From Tranzscheliella williamsii (Eukaryota; Basidiomycota; Ustilaginomycetes; Ustilaginales; Ustilaginaceae), in NCBI GenBank assembly GCA_023212725.1, contig JALBYF010000034.1, positions 62,001 through 126,000 of the forward strand: a stretch of 64,000 bases of DNA. Direction: 5' to 3'. Positions 43,671-53,868 of this stretch are shown here, piece by piece. Below the pieces are notes generated by a model. That model had not been told where the DNA came from. It made no database searches and worked only from the letters and a program-made list of their open reading frames with translations. Within the stretch, counting starts at the first letter, position 1. Every line of letters starts with the position of its first letter. The translations under genes were made by a program, and so were the position numbers.

Positions 43671-44420
43671 CCTCCCCCTCTCCCTCCGGCCCGTACCCAC
43701 AAAAGCCCTCGTCACGGGCCTCTGCCAAAACAGGCAAGCCGCATCGGCTCTTCTTTACTATCACTCCAAGTCCTGGGTGCCTTGTCGCACAACGTCCCTC
43801 TGTCACTCTATCCTTGGCCTTGTATAGCTAGTCCCTACCCGGGAAACAACTGCCTCTCGTTGATAGGAATGCGATTCGCCAGTTTCGCCCTGTTCGCTGT
43901 TGAGCCGGTTGCGGAGCCACGCCTGAACCAGCAGCTACTCCCGGGCGAGAAGGGAGAAGGGGGATGTTAAAGTTTCGTATGTGCACTTCCAAGCCGTATT
44001 GGATTTTAATGTGAATCGCAATCTTGCGGGCGGGCACGACGTTGTTCTTCTGGCTTCTTCGCCGAATAGAGACGCGTTCCCAACTGCGGTGAAATGTGTG
44101 AATAGGCAGCTGAAGCGAAGTCAATTCAAGGCAAACATGCTTCAATAAGGCTTGCAGATCAGACTGTAGTCCCTAGCTAGTAGAGTCGAAAGTAGGAGTG
44201 TTGCTTGCAGTGTCGGTGTATAAGTTACTTAGGGCTTGGCTGTGTGTGTGCGATTTTTGAGAAGAATAGATGCGCATCAACCAACAGCGACCTCACCCTC
44301 CCTCCCTCTCCTCCCTCTCGACTGCGCGCTTGGCTTGATCATTTCCACACGCCTGGCACCGTAAACACTTTGCGCAGAGGGAAAGCAACACGAGGAACCG
44401 CTTTGACACTTTGTTACACC
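43671..44420. other. Intergenic region between RIB3 and CCT2
   Basis: About 750 bp with the RIB3 3' UTR and the CCT2 promoter and leader. The CCT2 frame is open from a non-ATG codon at 44205, but nothing conserved precedes the ATG at 44421. No RNA gene or repeat recognised. Confidence 0.5.
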
Positions 44421-45995
44421 ATGTCGGCGCCCATCTTTGCTCAGGAAGCAACGCAGGAGCGCGCCGAGAATGCACGTCTCTCGTCCTTCGTCGGTGCTCT
44501 GGCGCTCGGTGACCTGGTCAAGACCACACTCGGCCCCAAGGGCATGAACAAGATCCTGCAGAGTGTCGGCTCCAACGATATCGTGGTAACCAACGACGGC
44601 GCGACCATCCTCAAGAGTATTCACCTCGACAATGCCGCCGCCAAGATCCTGGTCAACATCAGCAAGGTGCAGGACGACGAGGTGGGGGACGGCACCACCT
44701 CAGTCTGTGTTCTGGCTGCTGAGCTGCTCCGCGAAGCCGAAAAGCTCATCGAAATGAGGATCCACCCGCAGACCATCGTCGAGGGCTACCGCATCGCCTC
44801 CGCTGCTGCCCTGCAGGCGCTCGACGACACGGCCGAAGACCACGGCAAGGACACGGACCAATTCCGCACAGATCTGCTCAACATTGCCCGCACCACCCTC
44901 TCCTCCAAGGTGCTCAACGCCGACAAGGACTACTTTGCCAACCTTGCCGTCGATGCCGTTCTCCGTCTCAAGGGAAGCACCAACCTGGAGCACATCCAAA
45001 TCATCAAGAAGTCCGGTGGCAAGCTCACCGACTCGTACCTCGATGAGGGCTTCATCCTCGACAAAAAGATCGCCGGCAACGGCCCCAAATCGCTCGAGAA
45101 CGCCAAGATCCTGATCGCCAACACATCGATGGACACGGACAAGATCAAGGTTTTTGGCGCGCGTGTGCGAGTCGAGGGAACCGGCAAGCTGGCCGAACTG
45201 GAGCGCGCAGAAAAGGAAAAGATGAAGGCCAAGGTGGAGAAGATCAAGGCGCACGGCATCACCTGCTTTGTCAACCGACAGCTCATTTACAACTACCCGG
45301 AGAGCATTCTGGCCGAGGCTGGCATCATGTCGATCGAGCATGCCGACTTTGAGGGTGTCGAGCGCTTGGCGCTGGTTACCGGCGGCGAGATTGCCAGTAC
45401 GTTTGATCGGCCCGATCTGGTCAAGCTGGGCGAGTGTGGCAAGATCGAGGAGGTTATGATTGGCGAGGACAAGCTGATCAAGTTTAGCGGCGTTGCTGCG
45501 GGCGAGGCGTGCACGGTGGTGTTGCGCGGTGCGACGTCGCAGATGCTGGACGAGGCGGAGCGGTCGCTGCACGATGCCTTGTCGGTGCTGTCGCAGACGG
45601 TGGGTGAGACGCGCGTGCTGCTCGGCGGCGGGTGTGCCGAGATGTCCATGTCCAAGGTGGTCGACGAGGCGGCGCGCACCACGTCGGGCAAGAAGGCGAT
45701 CGCCACCGAGGCGTTTGCCAAGGCGCTGCGCCAGCTGCCGACCATTCTGGCGGACAATGCGGGCCTGGACAGCTCCGAGCTGGTCGCCCAGCTCCGCGCC
45801 GCCCACCAGCAAGGCAACATCACCGCCGGCCTCGACCTCGACCTCGGCAAAATCGCCGACATGAAGCAGCGCGGCGTCACAGAAAGCTACAAGCTCAAGC
45901 GCCAGGTCCTCATCTCCGCCACAGAGGCCGCCGAAATGATCCTCCGCGTAGACGACATCCTCAAGTGTGCACCCCGTCGGCGCGAGGCCCACTAA
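44421..45995 (+). CDS. CCT2: CCT2, beta subunit of the TRiC/CCT chaperonin
   Basis: Cytosolic group II chaperonin subunit that folds actin, tubulin and others. The 524-residue product is full length and near consensus: [52 protein letters not shown], the ATPase motif GDGTT (about 89-93), [14 protein letters not shown], and the C-terminal [20 protein letters not shown] and [17 protein letters not shown]. The [17 protein letters not shown] and [12 protein letters not shown] blocks separate beta from other CCT subunits. It has no intron. The stop lies about 300 bp from that of the convergent proteasome gene. Confidence 0.97.
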   Translation: MSAPIFAQEATQERAENARLSSFVGALALGDLVKTTLGPKGMNKILQSVGSNDIVVTNDGATILKSIHLDNAAAKILVNISKVQDDEVGDGTTSVCVLAAELLREAEKLIEMRIHPQTIVEGYRIASAAALQALDDTAEDHGKDTDQFRTDLLNIARTTLSSKVLNADKDYFANLAVDAVLRLKGSTNLEHIQIIKKSGGKLTDSYLDEGFILDKKIAGNGPKSLENAKILIANTSMDTDKIKVFGARVRVEGTGKLAELERAEKEKMKAKVEKIKAHGITCFVNRQLIYNYPESILAEAGIMSIEHADFEGVERLALVTGGEIASTFDRPDLVKLGECGKIEEVMIGEDKLIKFSGVAAGEACTVVLRGATSQMLDEAERSLHDALSVLSQTVGETRVLLGGGCAEMSMSKVVDEAARTTSGKKAIATEAFAKALRQLPTILADNAGLDSSELVAQLRAAHQQGNITAGLDLDLGKIADMKQRGVTESYKLKRQVLISATEAAEMILRVDDILKCAPRRREAH

Positions 45996-46293
45996 TCCCC
46001 TCTCCCCCTACCCCACCCCTTCGCTGCCCCGTCCTGTACATTATCACAGCGGTGCGCCACCACCTGGACGCCCCTCTCACCTCTGCGTAGCAAATTCCAT
46101 CGCAGGTTTGTTTCCTAGACAGTACAACGCCCGATCCGAGACACCGCCGGGAGTGCGTGCGGATCGGCTGCGAGAGAGCAGGGCTGGAACGGGTTGCGGG
46201 CGAGGGACAGGAGACACGCGCTGCACAGACAGACACATGCGTTCGGGCGGGGGTCAAAGGGCGGCTGAAATGGGTGGTGGGGGCTGTGAGGTG

Positions 46294-47371
46294 TCAATCG
46301 CGCTCGGCGAGGCGGTCGAGGATGACGGTGATCTCGTCTTCCGAGAGCGTGCGGAAGCGTTTCTGGCGCTGCGCGTCGCGCGAGAGCTCGGCGGCATCGA
46401 GGGGGGCGCCTGAGTCGTCGCCGCCAAACGCGGCGGGACCGCCGACAATGCCGACCTCGAGCTCGCTCGCCTTGAGGTCCTGCGCAAGGACGGTGGCCAG
46501 CGTGTTGACGGCGAGGTCCAGCGTCTGCTCCAGCGTCATGCTCGCCGAGACCTGGTCCGCCTCCTCCGCCGCCGCATCCGTCGCAGACGCGGCTGGCTCT
46601 CCGCTCGCCTCGCCCCCCTCCGCCGCCGCCGCCGCCGTATTCGTGCCCTTCTTGAATTGCTTCTCCAGGAAGTTGGTCGCCTCGGTCTGCTTGACACCAG
46701 CTGCGGCCGCCCGGAAGCCGACGTAGTAGCCGGCCGGGTCAATTTTGAAGATTTGCGGTCCACGCTCAAAGTCGAGGCCAACGAGCATCATGCTTACCCC
46801 GTACGGCCGCATGGCGGCGCGCTGAGTGTAAACCTGGTTGAGATTGGCCAGCCGCTTCGCCAGAAGGTCGGGCGTAATGGCGTAGCCAAACTTGTACTTG
46901 AAGCTTGCCGCTTCCGATCGAGCCCGCTGCACCTGTGCCCTTGCATCCGCTATGTACACCGAGGCAGGAACAATCCCAATAAACAAAGTCAGCGCTGTGG
47001 AGTCAAACGACTGCACCAGACACCGTGCCCCCTGCCACTTACCGATTCGACCGGTCATGATGCACCCAATCTCTGGCGTCAGGTTAAAGATATTGGTAAC
47101 GCTAGAGGCATCGATCAGTTTATCCTATTGGGCCAAGCAACAAGGCAAGAAGGAAGTGAGCGTCGTTCGCCTTGACCACATTGACGTGGAGGCGGTGAAG
47201 GAGACGTACCGGAATCTTCTTCTGGCCCACAACGACGGAGCAGTCCTTGCCCCTGACGGCTATGCTTGTCAACCCGGCCGTGTTGATAGCCTTGAAGGCG
47301 TACTCTACCTGGTAGAGTCTTCCATCTGGCGAGAAGATGGTAAGGTACCGGTCGTAGGAGGAACGAGACAT
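46294..47371 (-). CDS. SCL1: 20S proteasome subunit alpha-1 (PSMA6/SCL1 type), three exons
   Basis: Non-catalytic alpha-ring subunit. Exons on the minus strand are 47371-47210, 47124-47043 and 46949-46294, giving 299 residues. Joining yields [77 protein letters not shown] and [20 protein letters not shown], which match PSMA6/Scl1 best ([20 protein letters not shown] is diagnostic). Homologues have about 250 residues; this one has an Ala/Glu-rich insert after [11 protein letters not shown] (about 35 residues) and a second insert after [10 protein letters not shown]. Both lie near the C-terminal end, probably on the outer face. It is divergent from NOP56. Confidence 0.93.
46950..47042 (-). other. 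Intron 2 of proteasome alpha-1
   Basis: A 93-nt intron with donor GTAAGT after the first base of a codon and acceptor CATAG; joining restores [16 protein letters not shown]. Confidence 0.9.
47125..47209 (-). other. Intron 1 of proteasome alpha-1
   Basis: An 85-nt intron with donor GTACGT after the codon for Pro54 and acceptor CCAATAG; joining gives [15 protein letters not shown], which matches the family exactly. Confidence 0.9.
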
Positions 47372-48150
47372 GATGAGCGCTACCGAAGACTAGCTGCCAC
47401 CACAAACGAGCTGAAATCGAGACCCTTTGGATCCTTCACAATACGGTGATCAGCACCGAACGAGCCGGGAAAAGGGCGGTCAGATGGTAGATCCTTGCAG
47501 CAGAATCGTACGTTGAGGGACGCTGATGGTGACGGGAGGATGACGAAGCGGAGAGAAAGGCTGCCTGCGGCGAGGGGGGGAGGGTAAAAGTGACACTCTC
47601 GGGATGTGTGGAGCTGGAACTGACGACGCGGTCTGAGCGTAGGTAACAATCGATCACCAGAACGACGATTATGATCTAACATGATCCAATGCCGAGCAGC
47701 TCGAATCGAGACATCCATCACAAGTGAATCGTGAATTCATGATTGTGATTTCACCACCGCACGTGACTGGCAATTCGGCCTGGCTGCAAATTTTTCTGCA
47801 AGTGAAGGGTTAGGTCGACCATGAATTGACAAGAATGCGAATTTGTTGGAAATTCCCAGACCGCAAGCCATTAGCAGCAAGGCCTTTGGTGAGTATCACA
47901 GCCGCCGTCCTTCTTGTCCATCTTCCCTCGCACTCTACCTCGGCCCTCAAGATAGCAGCCTAGACCAGAAGGAGCTTGCTCGTCCAACGCTTTTACGGCA
48001 TCGTCCAACAGGCCACTGCCATCTCACTCGTTGCTCTGATCTCGACCTCGATTGGAACGGATTGGGTCTGTCAGTAGGAACCCGTCTCCTCGCTGTTCGA
48101 CTCTCGATACGTGCTGGCAGCCCATTGCGCTCAGCCTGACATAGCCCACC
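47372..48150. promoter_or_regulatory. Divergent promoter region, proteasome alpha-1 / NOP56
   Basis: About 780 bp shared by two growth-linked genes. It contains an imperfect 18-bp palindrome centred on GAATTC (47727-47744) that includes ATTCATGATT, and a CACGTGAC site near 47759. GGTGAGTATC at 47888 could be the donor of a leader intron for NOP56. No box C/D snoRNA could be firmly assigned by eye. Confidence 0.5.
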
Positions 48151-49722
48151 ATGTCGTCGGCCCCCACCCATATCCTCTTCGAATGCGCCACGGGATGTGC
48201 CGTCTTCGAGGTGACCGCCGTCGAAGAGATTGGCTCCTTGACACGTGCCGTCCTCGAAAGCGTCAATGAAGTCAACACCTTTGGTAAGATGGTAAAGCTG
48301 CTTTCCTTTTCTCCCTTCAAGAACGCTCTGGATGCTTTGCAGGCCAGCTTGGACATCTCGGAAGGTGTCGTCAACGACTATCTGAAATCTCTGCTGACCC
48401 TCAATCTCAGCTCGGGCAAGAAAAAGAGCGTCTTGCTCGGTGTGCAGGACCGCAACCTCGCCTCTGGCATCGTAGGAGATCTCGGTATTCCATGTGACAC
48501 CGGAGAGACCAGTCTCGAGCTCATCCGCGGTGTTCGTCAGCATGCCGAAAAGCTGCTCAAGGGTCTGGCCGATGGAGATCTTGCCAAGGCTCAGCTCGGC
48601 CTGGGTCACAGCTACTCCCGAAGCAAGGTCAAGTTCAACGTCAACCGATCCGACAACATGATCATCCAAGCCATCGCCTTGCTCGACACGCTGGACAAGG
48701 ATGTCAACACATTCGCCATGAGGGTTCGTGAATGGTACGGTTGGCACTTCCCCGAGCTGGTCAAGCTTACCCCCGACAACATCACCTACGCCAAGCTCGC
48801 CAAGTTTATCCGAAACAAGGAGCGTCTCTCAGAAGACGATGTGGAAGAGATGACAGACATCCTGGCCGGCGACGAGACCGTTGCCAAAAACATCCTCGAT
48901 GCCGCAAGGGCGAGTATGGGTCAGGAGATTGGAGAGATGGACATGCTCAACATCCTCAACTTTGCCGAACGCGTCGTCAGCCTCGGCGAGTACCGAAAGA
49001 GCATGCACAAGTACCTGATCGAGAAGATGCATCTTGTTGCGCCCAACCTGTCCGCCTTGTTGGGGGAGATCATTGGTGCCAGGCTGATCAGCCACGCCGG
49101 TTCCTTGACCAACCTGGCCAAATACCCTGCCTCCACCGTTCAGATTCTGGGCGCCGAGAAGGCACTCTTCCGTGCGCTCAAAACCAAGGGCAACACGCCC
49201 AAGTACGGCCTCATCTACCACGCTTCCGCCATCGCCCGAGCCGCGCCGAAGAACAAGGGTCGCATGTCGCGATTCCTAGCCAACAAGATCTCGATCGCTT
49301 CGCGAATCGACTGCTTCTCCGACACTCCCACCACCAAATTTGGTGAGGTGCTCGCCGTTCAGGTTGAGGAGCGACTTGCCTTCTACGAGACGGGCAAGGC
49401 CCCTGGCAAGAACGCGGATGCGATGAGCAAGGCCATCAAAGCGATTGAGGAGGCGGCGGGCGATCTGATGGATGAGGACGAGGACAGCGATGATGAAGAT
49501 GGCCAGGAGCATAAGATGCCCGGAGCCGTCGGCGTGTCTGATCCGGCGGACAAGAAGTCAAAGAAGGAGAAGGACTCCAAGAAGGACAAGAAGTCCAAGT
49601 CAAAAAGCAGCGACAAGGACAAGAAGAAGGATGTGGAGAAGGCAGCGAAGAAGGCCGCAAAGGAGTCGAAGAAGGATAAGAAGGACAAGAAGGACAAAAA
49701 GGAGAAGAAGTCCAAGAAGTAG
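48151..49722 (+). CDS. NOP56: NOP56, core box C/D snoRNP protein
   Basis: Nucleolar scaffold for 2'-O-methylation and pre-rRNA processing. The 523-residue product follows Nop56: N-terminal domain (ILFECATGCAVFEVTAVEEI), LGLGHSYSRSKVKFNVNR, the coiled-coil/NOSIC block DNMIIQAIALLDTLDKDVNT and REWYGWHFPELVKL. The RNP-binding Nop domain follows (GARLISHAGSLTNLAKYPAS, TVQILGAEKALFRALKTKGN, YGLIYHASAIARAAPKNKGR). The C-terminus is an acidic patch then a KKxK/D-rich tail (from about 450), typical of Nop56/Nop58. LFRALKTKGNTPKYGLIYHA and the N-terminal domain favour Nop56 over Nop58. There is no intron in the coding part. Start ATG 48151 has a good context (CCCACCATGT). Confidence 0.96.
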   Translation: MSSAPTHILFECATGCAVFEVTAVEEIGSLTRAVLESVNEVNTFGKMVKLLSFSPFKNALDALQASLDISEGVVNDYLKSLLTLNLSSGKKKSVLLGVQDRNLASGIVGDLGIPCDTGETSLELIRGVRQHAEKLLKGLADGDLAKAQLGLGHSYSRSKVKFNVNRSDNMIIQAIALLDTLDKDVNTFAMRVREWYGWHFPELVKLTPDNITYAKLAKFIRNKERLSEDDVEEMTDILAGDETVAKNILDAARASMGQEIGEMDMLNILNFAERVVSLGEYRKSMHKYLIEKMHLVAPNLSALLGEIIGARLISHAGSLTNLAKYPASTVQILGAEKALFRALKTKGNTPKYGLIYHASAIARAAPKNKGRMSRFLANKISIASRIDCFSDTPTTKFGEVLAVQVEERLAFYETGKAPGKNADAMSKAIKAIEEAAGDLMDEDEDSDDEDGQEHKMPGAVGVSDPADKKSKKEKDSKKDKKSKSKSSDKDKKKDVEKAAKKAAKESKKDKKDKKDKKEKKSKK

Positions 49723-50429
49723 GCCGACTTCATCTTCCCTTGTTGCCTTGCTCGTGGCTCTCTTCCGATTTGTTGACCCGCTCTGCGTCACCGCCCTTGC
49801 CGCCCTCCCTGCGCGCTGCCCCGCGCCGCCAGTGTTCACAGGCAGCCAGGGCTCTGTCCGGTGGGATACACCGCTGTGGCTCCCTCTGCATCGCACGTTC
49901 TCTTACCCTGTGGATACTTTCTCGGTCCGTTGTTTTTCATCTCATCCCACACGTTGTACTCTAGCTCTACTGTCCCTTCTTGCCGAATGGTGATATCTTC
50001 TCAAAAGGTTCTGGAATGGCTGTAGCGAAGCATGCTTGCGGGTTGAGGGAGGCTGGTGGGATTTGATTCTATCGGCCGGGTGAAGGGGCTTGCGGGGAAG
50101 GGTCCAAGCACAGCCTGAGCAGCGCTTCCTTGTGGGTGACATATCTGCTGCTCCGATGTTCGCACGCCATAGCCTGCTTTCACAACCGGCGCTCAGAGCA
50201 AGTCAAGGTCGAATACACTCCAGCCGTTGGTAAATCTCAACGACGACCCGGACAGGTGCTCAGACACCGAGGATTGCGGCCGGCTGTACGAACGAAGACG
50301 TGACACAGTCGTAGGCGCTCGCGTTCTTGAACACATTGCCAACAGCATAACGGGCCCGGCCGCTGTTGCTTCTGAGTGCTTGGCAAGCGAGGGGCTTTGC
50401 GTCCGCTTGGGGGATAGGTATACGCTCCG
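49723..50429. other. Intergenic region between NOP56 and the SH3 gene
   Basis: About 700 bp: NOP56 3' UTR and the promoter of the SH3 gene. No RNA gene or protein-like frame recognised. Confidence 0.5.
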
Positions 50430-51375
50430 ATGATTGCCAATCTGCCACCGGGCGAGAAGAGGGCGTTTTTCGGGCTCTTGGACGAGTATTTTGCGTCGCG
50501 GCCCGACCGTTTGGCAAGTGTCCAGGCTGGCAGTGCTGGCCTACCCGCGACAGCCAGAGGGAATATCAGCGACCGGGCGACGGCGGCGGCTGGAAACGCA
50601 GCGGGCGCGGCGGCCAGTGCTGCCGTCTCGGGTGCGTTGAGAGACCAGTTCTCCCGAGCTAGGCTGGGCGGGGCAGGCCCCCCCGCAGCAGCGGGAAAAG
50701 GAAACCCCCCACCAGCGCCGACAGCATCGTCCAAGCCAGGCTTCCCAGGCGGCACAGCTCGAGCCACGCAATTCGGACTCGCTGACAGCAGGGTAAGCAC
50801 GCACATTTCGTCGAATCGCAGCAGGAATAACGACACTGCGCTTAATAAGGATACTGACCACGATGCCGCTGCTCGATCTTGCCTGCCACCACAACGCCTC
50901 CGTTAGAGCTCTCCACGCGAGTTCGCCTCCGACGCGGCCAGGGCATTGCCGCCGCCCGCAAGAAGAGGCTCCGGCGTACCGGCAGCCGCTGCAACCCCGC
51001 CTCCACCTCCGGCACCTCGCCAAGAGGAAGAGGAAAGCCTGCCGAAAGGCGCCATCGGGCGTGCTGAAGTCGTCTATGAGTGAGTCCCTTCCTTCCACGG
51101 CGCACGAGACGCTGAACTGGTTGCAGACACTCGCTTGATTGCGCGACGAAGGCGCCGAGGAGACGTACTAACAAAGGGTACGACTGCTTTTCATCGGATT
51201 GCGCGCCGCTTGGTGCAGTTATGGAGATGGGAGCGACGCTGATGACTTGCAGGCCGTCGAGGGCGAGCATATCTACCTCCTCGAAAGAATCTCGGACGAC
51301 TGGTGGCGAGCTATGTCGCGCGACTCGGCTCATCGACAGGGCATCATACCTGCATCCTATGTACGGCAGCTGTAG
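50430..51375 (+). CDS. Small SH3-domain adaptor, three exons (LSB1/PIN3-like)
   Basis: Exons 50430-50792, 50907-51079 and 51219-51375 join to a 230-residue protein that no single frame shows. The N-terminus (MIANLPPGEKRAFFGLLDEY) resembles the short helical start of yeast Lsb1/Pin3-type proteins. A Gly/Ala/Pro-rich linker follows with a poly-proline stretch (TPPPPPAPRQEEEE). A complete SH3 domain closes the protein: AEVVYDYGDGSDADDLQAVE, then GEHIYLLERISDDWWRAMSR and QGIIPASYVRQL. The ALYDY, DDWW and P..YV ligand-binding residues are present. Such adaptors bind proline-rich partners in actin and endocytic sites. The function is inferred from architecture only. Confidence 0.82.
50793..50906 (+). 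other. Intron 1 of SH3 gene
   Basis: A 114-nt intron in phase 0: donor GTAAGC after GLADSR, acceptor CGTTAG. The acceptor TAG would otherwise be a stop in the exon-2 frame, so the end is well fixed. Confidence 0.75.
51080..51218 (+). other. Intron 2 of SH3 gene
   Basis: A 139-nt intron: donor GTGAGT, a consensus TACTAAC branch site near 51168-51174 and acceptor GTGCAG. It splits the SH3 motif; joining GA with T makes the Asp of VVYDYGDGSD. Confidence 0.85.
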
Positions 51376-53868
51376 GTCTCCGCATGAAGTCTACCTTGGC
51401 TATCCTGGAGAAAAACACACATCCTTCGCACTGTGTTGCCGACCAAATCTCTACAGGACCAGTTTTTTGTGATATAGGCCAAGGGCTGCCGGTACCACGT
51501 TGAGGTTACGCTAGGTGAAGCACCATTAACTGTGATGGGCTGCCATTCCGCTACTGTGTTTGTGCCGCGTTTGTCAAAGCTGCTTCTTCTCTCTGTCCTG
51601 TAGCGACACGGTCTCGACACTGCTGCGCAAACTCCTCACCGCTGTATGTTCTTACTGTCAGACAAGGGCGTTCACTGCCGCTGCACTGCATTCATGCTTC
51701 AACTTCATCACGTCCTCCTCCTTCTCCTCCTCCTCGTCGACTGTCACTGCATAGTTTCTTGGCCTCATCCCCACCACGGTTTTGCCGCCACCACCGTGTC
51801 CATCTCCTTTCGTCAACACCACCCCTCCCTTGACACCCGATCCTCCTTTTTTTTCCCCAATGTGAGAACGTTCTTGGGAATGTCACTAGCACTCATAGAC
51901 TGGCGCGTTGATAGCTAGCTTGCAAATATGATGGCGATAGAGCATGTAAATACTCAAAACTTCTAGCCTGGTGCCGGTTGCACTTAAACTGAACTGACAC
52001 TGTCTCAGGTTGTCGTTGTCCTCAACCACCTTCACGCTACTGTCCAGCATCGGTATTGACATTGCTATCACTCGATACCTTCCATCCTTTCGAACATACA
52101 CCATTAGCGCGCAATTCAATTTGATCACTCATGGCTGTATTGCTGCGTGTGAGGATTTGCCTGGTTCCTCTTTTTAACAGATGCGGGATAAACGGGCTGG
52201 ATGCGGCTCTACCAGCAGTTATTTCAGTGTTGCTACTTGATACTGGCCTAAACCCGCGTCTGATCCAAGATTTACCCGACGTCGCGCTTTTACGACGTGA
52301 TTCACCGTCTGCTACCGCTGCTCCTGGCCTTTGCAAGCCTGGTATCCATTGTGTTCTTTTTCGCTTCGAACCGCATAGCTTGTTTGGAGATCGGATCGGG
52401 AAAGCACCTCCCTTTGTTTGCCAATGTGAATGTAATTTGTCAGGTGCCATCATTGCACCCTTCTGGAAGCATGCAGCATGCAGCATCGTCGGCGTGGTCT
52501 GGCTCCCTTCGCTGCGTGTTTCACGGCTCCGTTCGCTTTTTTCCTTCGCTTTGTCGCTCATCGTGCGTAGGCTTGACAACCTTACATCTCGCATCCAGGT
52601 TTGGTGCGCTTTTATTTTCTGGATCGTTGTAACCGCCACTCTGGTTCGCGCTTAGCACTTTAATGCGATGGCTCGCTTAGCGATCAGCCACATACTTGGT
52701 ACAAACCTTGTCATTGTGATTCTGTAGCTTCGGCTGCTTCCGATGGTGTTTTGCTTTGTTGCGTATTCCTCGCCCTGCTAACTTGGTTCGCCTTGGTTCG
52801 CCTTGGTGCATGCCCGCAGTCTCTTTTGCCCACGCCCCTTCCCCAACCTTCGCCCCTGGCTTTGAATCGGACTTGTTCCCCCCTTTGGGCCTTTGGCTTT
52901 CGCTAGGCACTTGGATTGTTCTACCTGCTTTCATCATCAAGGCTGAGTCGGGCGCGTGCGTGCATGTGCGCTATCGTCTCTGCTAGCTGAGAGTCAGCAT
53001 CGCGATTGGGGTGGCAACCCAGTCTCCAAATCCCGACGATTCTCCAAATCGGGGATCAGCACGCTTCCTTTCTCGGCACTTTAAAGCCTATCCCTCATAG
53101 AAGCCATACCCAGCTTCTACTGCCTCAGCATCCGCCCTCTTGGCCTACGGTGGCCGCCGCGAGCCTCTCTCACTAAGCCCCCCTTGGCAAGGCCTACGGA
53201 GGCTTCGCTTACGTCTTTCCTTTCTTCACTCTCCCACACCAACCAACACACCGCTATACTCTTCTTGTCTCGATAGACTCGTAAGCTATCTATACATCTG
53301 GCGGCAATTTCGTTGGCACGGAGATCTCCAGCCCGAACGCAACAAAGCCCTGCGTTCCACGTCGGTCAAGTGCCGCTATTCAAAACTGACACGTTGAAAC
53401 GTAGCTTTGCTAGCGCAACATCGGCACTCGGTCTCCTTCCAAGTGCTGCCCCACTGCCGTCCGGCATCATTCTACTACATCGGCTAAGATCATAACGGCG
53501 AGCCTGACTAGAGGTCTACTGAATCCATCCTGCGACCTCAGGTTGTGGTCGTTCAACGTCCTCGGCCCTGTTGACTCGGGAGCCCGCTACCGTCTTGGAC
53601 TGCCTGGGCTGTGCTTCGCCGACCAAAGCGCTGTCTGTCAACGTGCAGGTGCTATCAGCTCCCCTTTGCGCCCCGCCCAAGCCACTCTTTTCTTCGTGTT
53701 CAGTTGCATTTCCCCGTACAGCTGCCGGAGAAACAGGTAACGCTTTTTGCTCTGCGTTGCTGTGTTCTAGCCTTGTCGTGACTTTGCATTCTGACACTTA
53801 CAACATCAGCCTGACTGGTACGCTTCAGGCCCGACTAGCTGTGCCCTGTTCGGCTCCGATCGCCATCG
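51376..53868. other. 2.5-kb gap, probable long leader of the forkhead gene
   Basis: No supported gene. It is pyrimidine-rich over long stretches (CTCCTC runs near 51715-51740) with several short ATG-started frames before the forkhead start. A 10-bp word, TCTCCAAATC, occurs twice near 53020-53055, and GGCCTACGG(T/A)GGC occurs twice at 53142-53205. A probable leader intron lies at 53737-53809 (donor GTAACG after AACAG, acceptor CATCAG). The plus-strand frame at 52131-52655 (174 residues) has no recognisable domain and is probably chance. Confidence 0.5.
53737..53809 (+). other. Possible 5'-leader intron of forkhead gene
   Basis: A 73-nt candidate with GT..AG ends (AACAG before the donor, CATCAG at the acceptor) and CTGAC about 17 nt before the acceptor. 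No protein evidence can confirm it. Confidence 0.35.

Noticed and set aside
44700..45992. A 430-residue minus-strand ORF opposite CCT2, and 58937-60190 opposite VTC4
   Set aside because: Both are shadows of highly conserved genes on the plus strand.
52131..52655. A 174-residue plus-strand ORF (with a 200-residue minus ORF) in the forkhead leader
   Set aside because: No recognisable domain; the two frames overlap and neither has convincing composition. Left as unexplained DNA.
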